Assembly (NCBI GenBank): GCA_035512595.1 | Contig: DATKDU010000437.1 | Span: forward strand, 1 to 8,000 | Length of the DNA: 8,000 bases | Reading direction: 5' to 3' | From: DATKDU01 sp035512595 | Lineage (GTDB): Bacteria > Planctomycetota > Planctomycetia > Pirellulales > Pirellulaceae | Part shown: positions 1-7,157 of the stretch, in pieces | Position numbering within the stretch: the first letter of the stretch is position 1 | How the letters are laid out: each line of letters begins with the position of its first letter | Translations under genes and position numbers: made by a program | The notes under the pieces: model-generated | The model's input: only the letters and a program-made list of their open reading frames with translations | Database searches by the model: none | Told to the model about the DNA's origin: nothing

Positions 1-588
1 CATCGCCCGAGCGCGATCACGACGCTCTACAGCGACGACGGCGGCAAGTCGTGGCGCGCCGGCGCTATCATCGCCGGCGAGACCGATCCGCTGGTCAATC
101 CGAGCGAGCACGTGGCGGTCGAGCTGTCGGACGGCCGCGTGATGGTCAATATCCGCAGCGAATCGCGACCCAATCGGCGGGCCTATGCCATCAGCCCCGA
201 TGGTGCCACGGACTGGTCCACGCCAAAGTTTCACGACGCGCTCTTGGAGCCGATCTGCATGGCCAGCCTGATCCGTCTGCCGCTCGAAGACGGAACGATC
301 GGGCTGCTCTTTTCCAACCCGTATAACCTGGATGCTGTTGATACCGCCAGGCTGGCACCCGGCCGGGGCCGCGACCGCAAGAACCTGTTGCTCCAACTCA
401 GCCGGGACGACGGCCAGTCCTGGCCGGTTCGGAAATCGCTCGAGCCCGGCGTCTCCGGCTACAGCGATCTGGCGGTCCTGCCTGACCGCACGATCCTCTG
501 CTTCTACGAGCGGGGCGGCGAGGGGAATCAGCGCCTGCGATACCTGACCTTGGCGCGGCTCAGCCAGGCGTGGCTGACGACGCCTTAA
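1..588 (+). CDS. Sialidase-like protein (BNR/Asp-box, GH33-type), C-terminal part
   Basis: The reading frame is open from base 1 and ends in TAA at 586-588, so the last 195 residues are present and the start lies outside the window. Two good Asp boxes (S-x-D-x-G-x-x-W) are seen, SDDGGKSW at 31-54 and SRDDGQSW at 400-423, with a degenerate one, SPDGATDW, at 193-216. Between them are an NIRSES segment (Arg codon 154-156) and an ICMASLIRL segment. Near the end, GYSDLAVLP leads into FYERG (502-516), which resembles the closing strand of GH33 exo-sialidases, where a Tyr-Glu pair contributes to catalysis. Such enzymes release terminal sialic acids from glycoconjugates and are usually exported; the signal peptide, if any, is outside the window. 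A GTG at 112 is internal, because the first Asp box precedes it. Other six-bladed propeller hydrolases share Asp boxes, so substrate remains inferred. Confidence 0.85.
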   Translation, partial: HRPSAITTLYSDDGGKSWRAGAIIAGETDPLVNPSEHVAVELSDGRVMVNIRSESRPNRRAYAISPDGATDWSTPKFHDALLEPICMASLIRLPLEDGTIGLLFSNPYNLDAVDTARLAPGRGRDRKNLLLQLSRDDGQSWPVRKSLEPGVSGYSDLAVLPDRTILCFYERGGEGNQRLRYLTLARLSQAWLTTP

Positions 589-613
589 TCTGTGCCACGA
601 CAGCCGTCTCCTG

Positions 614-642
614 TTGGCCTGGGGCAATACGACGGTTACATT
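614..642 (+). promoter_or_regulatory. Possible sigma70-like promoter before the helicase gene
   Basis: TTGGCC at 614-619 (four of six to TTGACA) and TACATT at 637-642 (four of six to TATAAT) are separated by exactly 17 bases, in the 98-bp gap between the sialidase stop and the helicase start. The match is weak and such pairs arise by chance. No terminator-like hairpin with a T run is seen behind the sialidase gene. Confidence 0.2.
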
Positions 643-673
643 GATCCAGCGGCTGCCAGGAGTCTTTTCCACC

Positions 674-679
674 GGAGGG
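674..679 (+). promoter_or_regulatory. Shine-Dalgarno site of the SNF2 helicase gene
   Basis: GGAGGG at 674-679 lies seven bases before the ATG at 687. It is the only strong ribosome binding site in the window and fixes the helicase start. Confidence 0.75.
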
Positions 680-686
680 TCCCGTC

Positions 687-3380
687 ATGACGACCAAGGT
701 TAGCACGAAGCTCACGCTCAAGGACATTCTCTCCCGCCTCACCTTCACCGAAGCCTGCAAGCTGCTGGGGGATGATGGAAAGAAGCTGATCAAAGGAGGC
801 TCGCTGTGGGACATCAAGATCCAGGAGGATGTCTACCTGGGGGATGACCTGTTTCGCCTGACGCTGCACGATACGCCCAATTCGGGCGATCGGACGATCG
901 TCACCATGACCCCCATGGCCGACGCGCGGCGGCGGCTGCACGTACACTGCTCCTCCTGCGACGTCGTCTGCGAGCACCGCGGCGCGGCCCTGGCCCTGGT
1001 GCTGGAAGAAAAGCTCACCCTGGGACTGGCCGCGCCGCCGCCGGAGCGAATTCCCGTCGAGTCGCTGGCAGAGGACGATCTGATCTGCCGTGCCCTTGAC
1101 GAGCGGGCCGAACGGGCTCGCGCCGAGAAGATGAAGGTCGCCGCGGCCAATCCCGATCAACCGTGGACCGACTACAACATCACCAGCACGCTCTCCGGCA
1201 AGACCTATCGCGTTGCCCTCCGCGGCACTCAACCGGGCGATTCGTATTGCTCCTGTCCCGATTTCCGCACCAACACGCTCGGCACTTGCAAACACATCCT
1301 GCACGTCCTGGCCAAAGCCAAGCGAAAATTCACGCCGCAGCAACTTGGCCGCAAGTCGCAGCCCAAGCAACTGGCCGTTCACCTCCGCTATGGCCGGGAG
1401 GTGACGCTCCAAATCGAAGTGCCGCCGCGTTTGCCTGACGAAGTGCAGAAAATCATCGCGCCGCTGGTCGATCGGCCGATCGAAAACATCCCGGACTTGC
1501 TGGCTCGCGCTGCGAAGCTGGAAGCCCTCGGCGAGCAGGTGGTCATCTATCCGGATGCCGAGGAGTTCATTCAAAAGCGGCTGAACCAGCAGCGGCTGGC
1601 CAGACTCGTCGCCGAGATCCGCAAAGACCCCCAGAACCACCCACTCCGCACGTCGCTTGTGAAAGTGCCGCTGCTCCCCTACCAGCTTGACGGCATTGCC
1701 TTTGCCGCCGGCGCAGGGCGGGCGGTCCTGGCGGACGACATGGGACTGGGCAAAACGATCCAAGGCGTGGGACTGGCGGAGCTTTTGGCGCGAAACGCGG
1801 ACATCAAGAAGGTCCTCGTGGTCTGCCCGGCTTCGCTGAAGAGCCAGTGGCGGAGCGAGATCCGCCGCTTCTGCGACCGCGACGTGCAACTCGTCGTCGG
1901 CAAGACGGCCGAGCGGACGAGCCAGTACGACAACGAAGCGTTTTTCACGATCTGCAACTACGAGCAGGTGCTCCGCGACTTGCTCTCGATCCAGCAGGTG
2001 AAGTGGGATTTGATCATCCTGGACGAAGGGCAGCGAATCAAAAATTGGGAGACGCGCACCAGCCAGGTGATCAAAGGACTGCGGTCGCCATTCGCCCTCG
2101 TCCTTTCCGGCACGCCGCTGGAAAACCGTCTGGACGACCTCTATTCCGTGGTGCAGTTCATCGACGACCGCCGCTTGGGGCCCGGCTTCCGCTTCTTCAA
2201 CCGGCATCGCGTCGTCGATGAGAAAGGAAAAATCCTGGGGTACAAAAATCTCAGCGAGCTCCGCGAGACCCTGCGGCCGGTGCTCCTCCGCCGCACGCGC
2301 GAGTCGGTGAAGCTCGACCTGCCCCAGCGGACCAGCGAAATCGTCCGCATCGCGCCGACCGACGAGCAGGCGGTCATCCATGCCGGCCAGAAGCGGATCG
2401 TGGCCTCGATCATCACCAAGAAGTTTATCAGCGAGATGGACCTCTTGCGGCTGCGGCAGGCGCTGATGAACATGCGAATGGCCGCCAACAGCACCTACCT
2501 CGTCACCAAAGAAGAGCCGTCGTTTTCCAGCAAGCTCGAGCGGCTCAACGAACTGGTGGAGCAGCTCTTTGATGAGGCCAATCGCAAAGCGGTTCTGTTC
2601 TCCGAGTGGACGACGATGCTCAATCTGATCGAGCCGCTGCTGGCCAGGCACAAGCTGCCGTTCGTCCGCCTCGACGGCTCGGTGCCGCAGAAGAAGCGGC
2701 AGGAATTGGTCCATCGCTTTCAGACCGACGGGCACTGCAAGCTGTTCTTGACGACGAATGCCGGCTCGACGGGGCTCAATCTCCAGGCGGCCAACACGGT
2801 GATCAACGTCGATCTGCCGTGGAACCCGGCGATCCTCGAGCAGCGGATTGCCCGCGCCCATCGCATGGGCCAGACCCAGCCAGTGCAGGTTTTCGTCCTG
2901 GTCACCGAGCAGACGATCGAGGAGGAGCTGCTCAAGACCCTGTCGGCCAAGAAGGACCTGGCGCTGGCGGCCCTCGATCCGGAATCGGAGGTCAACCAGG
3001 TCGATATGGCCAGCGGCATGGACGAGCTTCGCAACCGGCTGGAAGTGCTGCTCGGCGCTCGGCCCGAGGCGCCCGTCGTCGAGCGGGAAGTGCCTGCCGC
3101 CAACGGGGCGATGCCTTTGCACCGCGAGCGAGTCGCCGCAGCCGGCGGCGAATTGCTCGGGGCGGCATTCAAATTCCTCGGCGAATTGGTGGCGCAGCAA
3201 TCTCCGGCTGCTCCGCCGCCGCAACTGGCGGCGGACCTGCGCCAGGGACTGGAAACCTGCGTCGAAAGCGATCCCAGCGGCCGCCCGCGGCTCTCCTTCA
3301 CGCTCCCCGATCGGGCGGCCCTCGATCAACTGGCGGCGACTTTGGCGCAGATCCTAGTAGCCGGAGGGGGGACCAAGTAA
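687..3380 (+). CDS. SNF2-family DEAD/DEAH-like helicase with N-terminal SWIM zinc finger
   Basis: A complete 897-residue superfamily 2 ATPase of the Swi2/Snf2 (HepA/RapA-like) type, expected to translocate on double-stranded DNA and remodel protein-DNA or polymerase complexes in the cytoplasm. In order: a cysteine cluster C88-x2-C91-x3-C95-x-H97; a SWIM zinc finger C188-x-C190-x10-C201-x-H203; Walker A DMGLGKT (351-357); Walker B box DEGQ (446-449) in place of DEAH; motif III LSGTPLENRLDDLY (from 473); LLRRTRESV (from 533); helicase C motif IV VLFSEW (636-641); motif V TTNAGSTGLNLQ (689-700); and motif VI QRIARAHRMGQ (719-729). Residues from about 780 on are an Ala/Pro-rich tail with no recognised domain. 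The ATG follows a clear Shine-Dalgarno site. All catalytic motifs are intact, so it should be an active ATPase. SWIM plus SNF2 is a common bacterial architecture; the specific cellular role is unknown. Confidence 0.95.
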   Translation: MTTKVSTKLTLKDILSRLTFTEACKLLGDDGKKLIKGGSLWDIKIQEDVYLGDDLFRLTLHDTPNSGDRTIVTMTPMADARRRLHVHCSSCDVVCEHRGAALALVLEEKLTLGLAAPPPERIPVESLAEDDLICRALDERAERARAEKMKVAAANPDQPWTDYNITSTLSGKTYRVALRGTQPGDSYCSCPDFRTNTLGTCKHILHVLAKAKRKFTPQQLGRKSQPKQLAVHLRYGREVTLQIEVPPRLPDEVQKIIAPLVDRPIENIPDLLARAAKLEALGEQVVIYPDAEEFIQKRLNQQRLARLVAEIRKDPQNHPLRTSLVKVPLLPYQLDGIAFAAGAGRAVLADDMGLGKTIQGVGLAELLARNADIKKVLVVCPASLKSQWRSEIRRFCDRDVQLVVGKTAERTSQYDNEAFFTICNYEQVLRDLLSIQQVKWDLIILDEGQRIKNWETRTSQVIKGLRSPFALVLSGTPLENRLDDLYSVVQFIDDRRLGPGFRFFNRHRVVDEKGKILGYKNLSELRETLRPVLLRRTRESVKLDLPQRTSEIVRIAPTDEQAVIHAGQKRIVASIITKKFISEMDLLRLRQALMNMRMAANSTYLVTKEEPSFSSKLERLNELVEQLFDEANRKAVLFSEWTTMLNLIEPLLARHKLPFVRLDGSVPQKKRQELVHRFQTDGHCKLFLTTNAGSTGLNLQAANTVINVDLPWNPAILEQRIARAHRMGQTQPVQVFVLVTEQTIEEELLKTLSAKKDLALAALDPESEVNQVDMASGMDELRNRLEVLLGARPEAPVVEREVPAANGAMPLHRERVAAAGGELLGAAFKFLGELVAQQSPAAPPPQLAADLRQGLETCVESDPSGRPRLSFTLPDRAALDQLAATLAQILVAGGGTK

Positions 3381-3393
3381 CCTCAAGTCAAGA

Positions 3394-3479
3394 TAGACAG
3401 GAAAATCGAGGACAGGAATATCGGCACTCCGTTCCATCTTCCCGTCCTACATCTTCCTGTCCCTCATTTTCCTGTCTTA
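3394..3479. repeat. 15-nt-pitch repeat array with inverted halves (long imperfect hairpin)
   Basis: Five copies of a 12-nt core, consensus ATYTTCCTGTCY, occupy most of the gap between the helicase and terC genes. Two are inverted (3395-3406 and 3410-3421) and three direct (3436-3447, 3451-3462, 3466-3477). Within each half, cores are separated by 3 nt, giving a 15-nt period; a 14-nt spacer separates the halves. The outer cores 3395-3406 and 3466-3477 are perfectly complementary over 12 bp, and 3410-3418 pairs with 3454-3462 over 9 bp, with the fifth core left in the loop. It could end the helicase transcript or be one copy of a dispersed intergenic repeat family; there is no T run typical of an intrinsic terminator. 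No coding role is supported. Confidence 0.8.
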
Positions 3480-3498
3480 CCTTGTACGGCCTGGCTAC

Positions 3499-4317
3499 AT
3501 GGACGCTATTCTCATCTTCCCCTTGCTCGCCGCGGACGTTGCTCCTGCCGCCGACACCGGCATTCTGACCCATATCATCGCCCTCGTCGCCTTGACGGCG
3601 ATGGAGATCGTTCTGGGGATCGACAACATCGTCTTCATTTCGGTCGTCGCGGCGCGGTTGCCGCCGGACCAGCAGCCGTGGGCTCGCCGCATCGGCCTGG
3701 CTGCGGCGATGATCATGCGGATCGTGCTGCTGCTGGCCATCACCTGGATCATGACCCTCACGCAGGCGGCGTTCACGCTGAGCAACCTGGGAATCGCGAC
3801 GCAGTGGCTGACGGAGCATCACGAAGTCGATGTGATCACCTGGAAGGATCTGATCCTGCTCGTCGGCGGCCTGTTTCTCATTCGCAGCAGCGTCATTGAA
3901 ATTCACAAAAAGGTCGAAGGGGATGCGGAGGGGCATGGCAGCGGCAAACCGGCCTCCTTCAGCGGCGTCATTTTTCAGATTGCCGTTATGGACATGATCT
4001 TCTCGATCGATTCCGTCATCACGGCCGTCGGCATGGCCGAGGCGATTTGGGTCATGATCACCGCGGTCATGATCGCCGTGGCTGTGATGATGATCTTTTC
4101 GGAGATGATTTCCGATTTCGTTTCCAAGCACCCGACGGTGAAGATGCTGGCGTTGTCGTTCTTGCTGCTGATCGGCGTGATGCTCGTGGCCGACGCGCTG
4201 GGGACGGAGATCCCCAAGGGGTACATCTATTTTTCCATGGCGTTTGCCCTGCTGGTGGAATTCCTGAACCTGCGGATGAAGCTGCGGGAGAAACGGCGTG
4301 CCGCCGCGGCGGCATAG
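3499..4317 (+). CDS. TerC family integral membrane protein (probable metal ion exporter)
   Basis: A 272-residue multi-pass membrane protein of the TerC/Alx family, whose studied members export manganese or supply metal to exported enzymes; some are linked to tellurite resistance. Hydrophobic segments fall near residues 24-50, 66-88, 117-134, 156-180, 184-204, 214-233 and 241-257, suggesting about seven helices. Family hallmarks are EIVLGIDNIVFIS (36-48, with D42 and N43) in the first helix and MDMIFSIDSVITAVGM (164-179, with D165 and D171) in the fourth, the acidic residues expected to bind the metal. Length and order match the family. The ATG at 3499 has no visible Shine-Dalgarno site; the next ATG, at 3601, would delete part of helix 1, so 3499 is preferred. 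It lies 19 bp after the repeat array and 32 bp before a flavin-reductase-like gene. Ion specificity is inferred. Confidence 0.92.
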   Translation: MDAILIFPLLAADVAPAADTGILTHIIALVALTAMEIVLGIDNIVFISVVAARLPPDQQPWARRIGLAAAMIMRIVLLLAITWIMTLTQAAFTLSNLGIATQWLTEHHEVDVITWKDLILLVGGLFLIRSSVIEIHKKVEGDAEGHGSGKPASFSGVIFQIAVMDMIFSIDSVITAVGMAEAIWVMITAVMIAVAVMMIFSEMISDFVSKHPTVKMLALSFLLLIGVMLVADALGTEIPKGYIYFSMAFALLVEFLNLRMKLREKRRAAAAA

Positions 4318-4349
4318 GCGGTCGCCGCTGGGGAAAACGAATTCTGTTG

Positions 4350-4940
4350 ATGACCGCGAACCTCAGTCAGATCGACTCCGTCCTAAAACTGATCGACCGC
4401 GAGGTCTGGATCGTCACCGCCGCTGCGGCCGGCCAGCGCGGCGGCCTGACGGCGACCTGGCTTTCGACCGTGTCGATCGATCGTCAGCGGCCGGCCGTGC
4501 TGGCCGGCATTGCCCCAAACCATTTCACCTGCGAACTGATTGAGCAAAGCCATGCGTTTGTCGCCCATTTGTTGAGGTCCGATCAGGCCCCCTTGGCCTG
4601 GAATTTTGCGCGGGACAGCGGCCGGGCGCGTGACAAGTTTTCCGGCCTGCCATTTGCACTGGGCAGTAGCGGCGCGCCGATCCTGCAAGATTGTCTGGCG
4701 TGGCTCGAGTGCCGCGTCTTTGCCCGCTACGATGCGGGGGACCGGCGGTTTTACTGGGCCGACGTCGTGGCTGCCGCCCAAGTGTCCGACGGATTGCCGC
4801 TGCGGGAGAAGGCCCTGGTCAGCAGCCTGTCATCCGAGGAAAAACAGACGTTGATTGCCGGCCTGAATGCCGACGTCGCCGCCCAGCGTCCGCGGCACGA
4901 GGCGTGGCGGTCGGCACTTCCCAAACCGGGGCCGGCATAA
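4350..4940 (+). CDS. Flavin reductase-like (FMN-binding split-barrel) protein
   Basis: A 196-residue soluble protein resembling the flavin reductase-like domain (DIM6/NTAB, Flavin_Reduct) family, which binds FMN in a split-barrel fold and often reduces free flavin with NAD(P)H for a partner monooxygenase. The recognisable core runs from about residue 15 to 130: REVWIVTA, then GGLTATW (31-37), STVSIDRQRPAVLAGIAPNH (39-58) and HAFVAHLL (68-75), matching the family pattern of a flavin-binding T/S-rich loop, a strand with the 'SxxPP/RP' turn and an N/H-F-x-V strand. The remainder is a charged helical tail. The ATG at 4350 follows the TerC stop by 32 bp; only a weak GGGGA lies upstream (4330-4334). 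No partner oxygenase is adjacent, so the physiological substrate is unknown. It could be an FMN-binding protein without reductase activity. Confidence 0.8.
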   Translation: MTANLSQIDSVLKLIDREVWIVTAAAAGQRGGLTATWLSTVSIDRQRPAVLAGIAPNHFTCELIEQSHAFVAHLLRSDQAPLAWNFARDSGRARDKFSGLPFALGSSGAPILQDCLAWLECRVFARYDAGDRRFYWADVVAAAQVSDGLPLREKALVSSLSSEEKQTLIAGLNADVAAQRPRHEAWRSALPKPGPA

Positions 4941-4998
4941 AGTAAACTTGAAGAGCGTCCAGCCAACCCCCTTTTCACCTCCGCGAGACCCAAACCCA

Positions 4999-6372
4999 GT
5001 GGCAGATCGAGACCGTTTTCAAAGCGTCGTCAGCGAGCAAGCGATCGTCATTCGCGTCCTCTTGCCCGGCAAGGTCGAAGGGGACGACCCGCTGGATGAG
5101 ATTTCCGGCCTGGCCAAGACGGCCGGGGCCAAGGTCGTCAGCGGACTGACGCAGCGCCGCGAATCCCCCGATGTGACCACCTTCATCGGCAAGGGGAAGG
5201 TCGAGGAGCTCAAGGCCCTCGTCGAGCATCACGACGCTGACGTAGTCGTATTCGACAACGATCTCAACCCGGGACAGACGCGCAATCTGGAAAAAACGCT
5301 CGGCGTCAAGGTGCTCGACCGCACCGAGCTGATCCTCGACATTTTCGCCACGCACGCCCAGACGTACGAAGCGCGGTTGGCGGTCGAGCTCGCGCAGCTC
5401 GAATACTCCCTGCCGCGGCTCAAGCGGATGTGGACGCACCTGTCGCGCATCAAGATGGGGATCGGCATGCGCGGCCCCGGTGAAAAGCAGCTCGAAGAGG
5501 ACCGGCGGCTGGTCGAGAAGCGGATTCACGAGCTGCGCAACGAGCTGAAGGAAATTGAGCGCCGCAAGGAGCGGCTCGTCGCCTCGCGCCGCGACCGGCT
5601 GACCGTCTCGCTCATCGGCTATACGAATGCCGGCAAGAGCACGCTGATGAACGCGCTGACCGATGCGGGCGTGCTGGCGGCCAACAAGCTGTTCGCCACG
5701 CTCGACACGCGGACGCGGCGCTGGCAACTGCCAAGCTGGGGGCCGGTGCTGCTCTCCGACACGGTCGGCTTCATCCGCGATCTGCCGCACGGCCTGATCG
5801 CCAGCTTCAAGGCGACGCTGGAAGAGGCCCGCCAGGCCGATCTGCTGCTGCACGTCGCCGATGCTTCCAACCCGGCGGTGCTCGACCAGATCAGTGCCGT
5901 CTACACGGTGCTTCAGGAAATCGGCATCGAAGAGAAGCAGACGCTGCTGGTGCTCAACAAGGTGGACCGCCTCCGCGATCCGGGGGAGCTCAACAAGGTT
6001 CTCGGCCGTTATCCCAACGCGGTGGCGATCAGCGCCCGCCAGCAAGAGGGCTTGGAGACATTGCACAAGAAAGTCAGCGAGGCGCTCAGCCGGTCGTTCC
6101 TCGATCTGGACGTTGAGACCGGCGTGGGCAACGGCCGGATGCTGGCCTACCTGGCAGCACACGGCGAGGTTCTCTCGCGGCACTTTTTTGACAGCCGCGT
6201 GGTGGTTCACGTGCGGCTCCCGGCCCGGCATGCCGGGCTGCTGCACGAACCGGGGACGATCGTCCGCACGCACGAGGCAGCGCCGGCAAGCGCTCGCGAC
6301 TCAGCCCTGAGCGGAGTACCTAGCGCAGCCGATGAACTTCCGGTTTCCACCGCCGCTTCCGATGTGGCTTGA
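4999..6372 (+). CDS. hflX: GTPase HflX (ribosome-splitting / ribosome-associated GTPase)
   Basis: HflX binds the 50S subunit and splits or rescues stalled ribosomes under stress using GTP. From a GTG start at 4999 it has 457 residues. The N-terminal HflX domain carries FIGKGKVEEL (62-71) and the DNDLNPGQTRNLE segment; the linker holds RGPGEKQLEEDRR (158-170) followed by a coiled coil (about 170-200). The G domain has G1 GYTNAGKS (207-214), G2 around TLDTRTR (234-240), G3 DTVGF (254-258), G4 NKVD (320-323) and G5 SAR (345-347), all intact. A C-terminal domain ends near HEPGTIVRTHE, then about 30 low-complexity residues. The start is uncertain: TTG at 4948 would add a Pro-rich 17-residue segment, and ATG at 4867 would overlap the previous gene by 74 bp with Arg-rich, shadow-like sequence. 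None has a Shine-Dalgarno site. Function is secure. Confidence 0.95.
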   Translation: MADRDRFQSVVSEQAIVIRVLLPGKVEGDDPLDEISGLAKTAGAKVVSGLTQRRESPDVTTFIGKGKVEELKALVEHHDADVVVFDNDLNPGQTRNLEKTLGVKVLDRTELILDIFATHAQTYEARLAVELAQLEYSLPRLKRMWTHLSRIKMGIGMRGPGEKQLEEDRRLVEKRIHELRNELKEIERRKERLVASRRDRLTVSLIGYTNAGKSTLMNALTDAGVLAANKLFATLDTRTRRWQLPSWGPVLLSDTVGFIRDLPHGLIASFKATLEEARQADLLLHVADASNPAVLDQISAVYTVLQEIGIEEKQTLLVLNKVDRLRDPGELNKVLGRYPNAVAISARQQEGLETLHKKVSEALSRSFLDLDVETGVGNGRMLAYLAAHGEVLSRHFFDSRVVVHVRLPARHAGLLHEPGTIVRTHEAAPASARDSALSGVPSAADELPVSTAASDVA

Positions 6373-6375
6373 TCC

Positions 6376-7155
6376 ATGGCGCGGCGCACCATCGCGGAGA
6401 GGCGCGTGCTGCTGACCGGCGCTTCCAGCGGCATTGGGCGGGCGCTGGCCAAAGAACTGGTGTCGCAGGGGGCCAAGGTCGTGGCCGTCGCTCGCCGGCG
6501 CGAGCGCCTGGCGGAGCTGGCGGATGAACTGGCCCGCCCTGAATCTTTCCGCTACCTCGCGGCGGATGTGATTTCAGCCGACGACCGCTGCGCTGCGCTC
6601 GAACTGTGCCAGAAGGAATTCGGCGGCCTCGACATCCTGGTCAACAACGCCGGGATCGGCGCGATCCGACCGTTCGCCAGCGGGACGGGGGAAGAAGGCC
6701 GCCAGATCTTCGAGGTCAATTACTTCGCCGCCGTCGAGTTGATCCGCGAGGCACTGCCGCTGCTTCGGCAAGGGCAATCGCCGCTGATTGTCAACGTCAG
6801 CTCCGTGCTCGGGCACCGGGCCGTCCCTGGAAAGAGCGAGTATTGCGCCAGCAAGTTCGCCCTGCATGGCTTCAGCGACGCGCTGCGGGCAGAGTTGACG
6901 CCAGACAAGATCGACGTGCTGCTCGTCAGCCCCAGCACCACGTCGAGCGAGTTCTTTCAGCAGGCGACCGGCGATCCGCAGACGATTGAAGGCAAGACTC
7001 TAGCGATGCGTCCCGAAGTCGTCGCTCGAAAGATCGTCCGGGCGATGCGGGCCGGCCGGAACGAGATCATCCTCTCTGCCAGCGGCAAGCTGCTGGTCTG
7101 GATCGATCGCCTCTGCCCGCCGCTGGCAAACTGGCTCGTCGCCCGACTCATGTAG
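6376..7155 (+). CDS. Short-chain dehydrogenase/reductase (classical SDR)
   Basis: A 259-residue classical SDR oxidoreductase using NAD(P)H. Seen directly: the Rossmann dinucleotide motif TGASSGIG (14-21), D64-V65 of the adenine-binding loop, NNAG (90-93), the catalytic Asn N115, Ser S143, and the active-site pair Y156-x3-K160. R40-R41-R42 after the second beta strand suggests a preference for NADPH. The usual PG motif after the sixth strand is replaced by SPSTTSSEF (185-193). The C-terminal stretch (from about 237) is hydrophobic, ending LVWIDRLCPPLANWLVARLM, and could associate with the membrane, as in DltE/YqjQ-like SDRs. Its ATG follows the HflX stop by only 3 bp and has no Shine-Dalgarno site, which suggests translational coupling. 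The substrate cannot be told from sequence. Confidence 0.93.
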   Translation: MARRTIAERRVLLTGASSGIGRALAKELVSQGAKVVAVARRRERLAELADELARPESFRYLAADVISADDRCAALELCQKEFGGLDILVNNAGIGAIRPFASGTGEEGRQIFEVNYFAAVELIREALPLLRQGQSPLIVNVSSVLGHRAVPGKSEYCASKFALHGFSDALRAELTPDKIDVLLVSPSTTSSEFFQQATGDPQTIEGKTLAMRPEVVARKIVRAMRAGRNEIILSASGKLLVWIDRLCPPLANWLVARLM

Positions 7156-7157
7156 CG

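Noticed and set aside
636..3329. An 897-codon open frame on the minus strand, the same length as the helicase gene and almost fully antisense to it
   Set aside because: It shows no recognisable domain, is rich in Arg, Gln, His and Leu as expected from antisense reading of G/C-ending codons, and the plus strand encodes a full SNF2 motif set. The equal length is coincidence.
3394..3479. A CRISPR array
   Set aside because: The cores are 12 nt with 3-nt linkers and occur in both orientations; there are no spacers of 25-40 nt and no cas genes.
3397..3498. In-frame upstream extension of terC through the repeat, reading hydrophobic IFLSLIFLSYL
   Set aside because: The frame is open back to a TAG at 3394 only because the 15-nt unit is five codons; there is no ATG, GTG or TTG in it, and known TerC proteins begin near the 3499 ATG.
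3381..3498. A yybP-ykoY manganese riboswitch before terC
   Set aside because: These often precede TerC/Alx genes, but the gap is filled by the simple repeat and I see no sequence resembling the conserved riboswitch core.
2606..3568. A 320-codon plus-strand frame overlapping the helicase 3' end and the repeat
   Set aside because: The translation is Gly/Arg/Ala-rich with no motif and is out of frame with the clear helicase gene; it is a shadow.
3388..4131. A minus-strand frame rich in Asp, His and Gly antisense to terC
   Set aside because: The His/Asp richness is the antisense image of Met/Ile/Val codons in the membrane helices of TerC.
4975..6273. A 432-codon minus-strand frame antisense to hflX
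   Set aside because: No motif; composition is that of an antisense shadow, and hflX has all G motifs on the plus strand.
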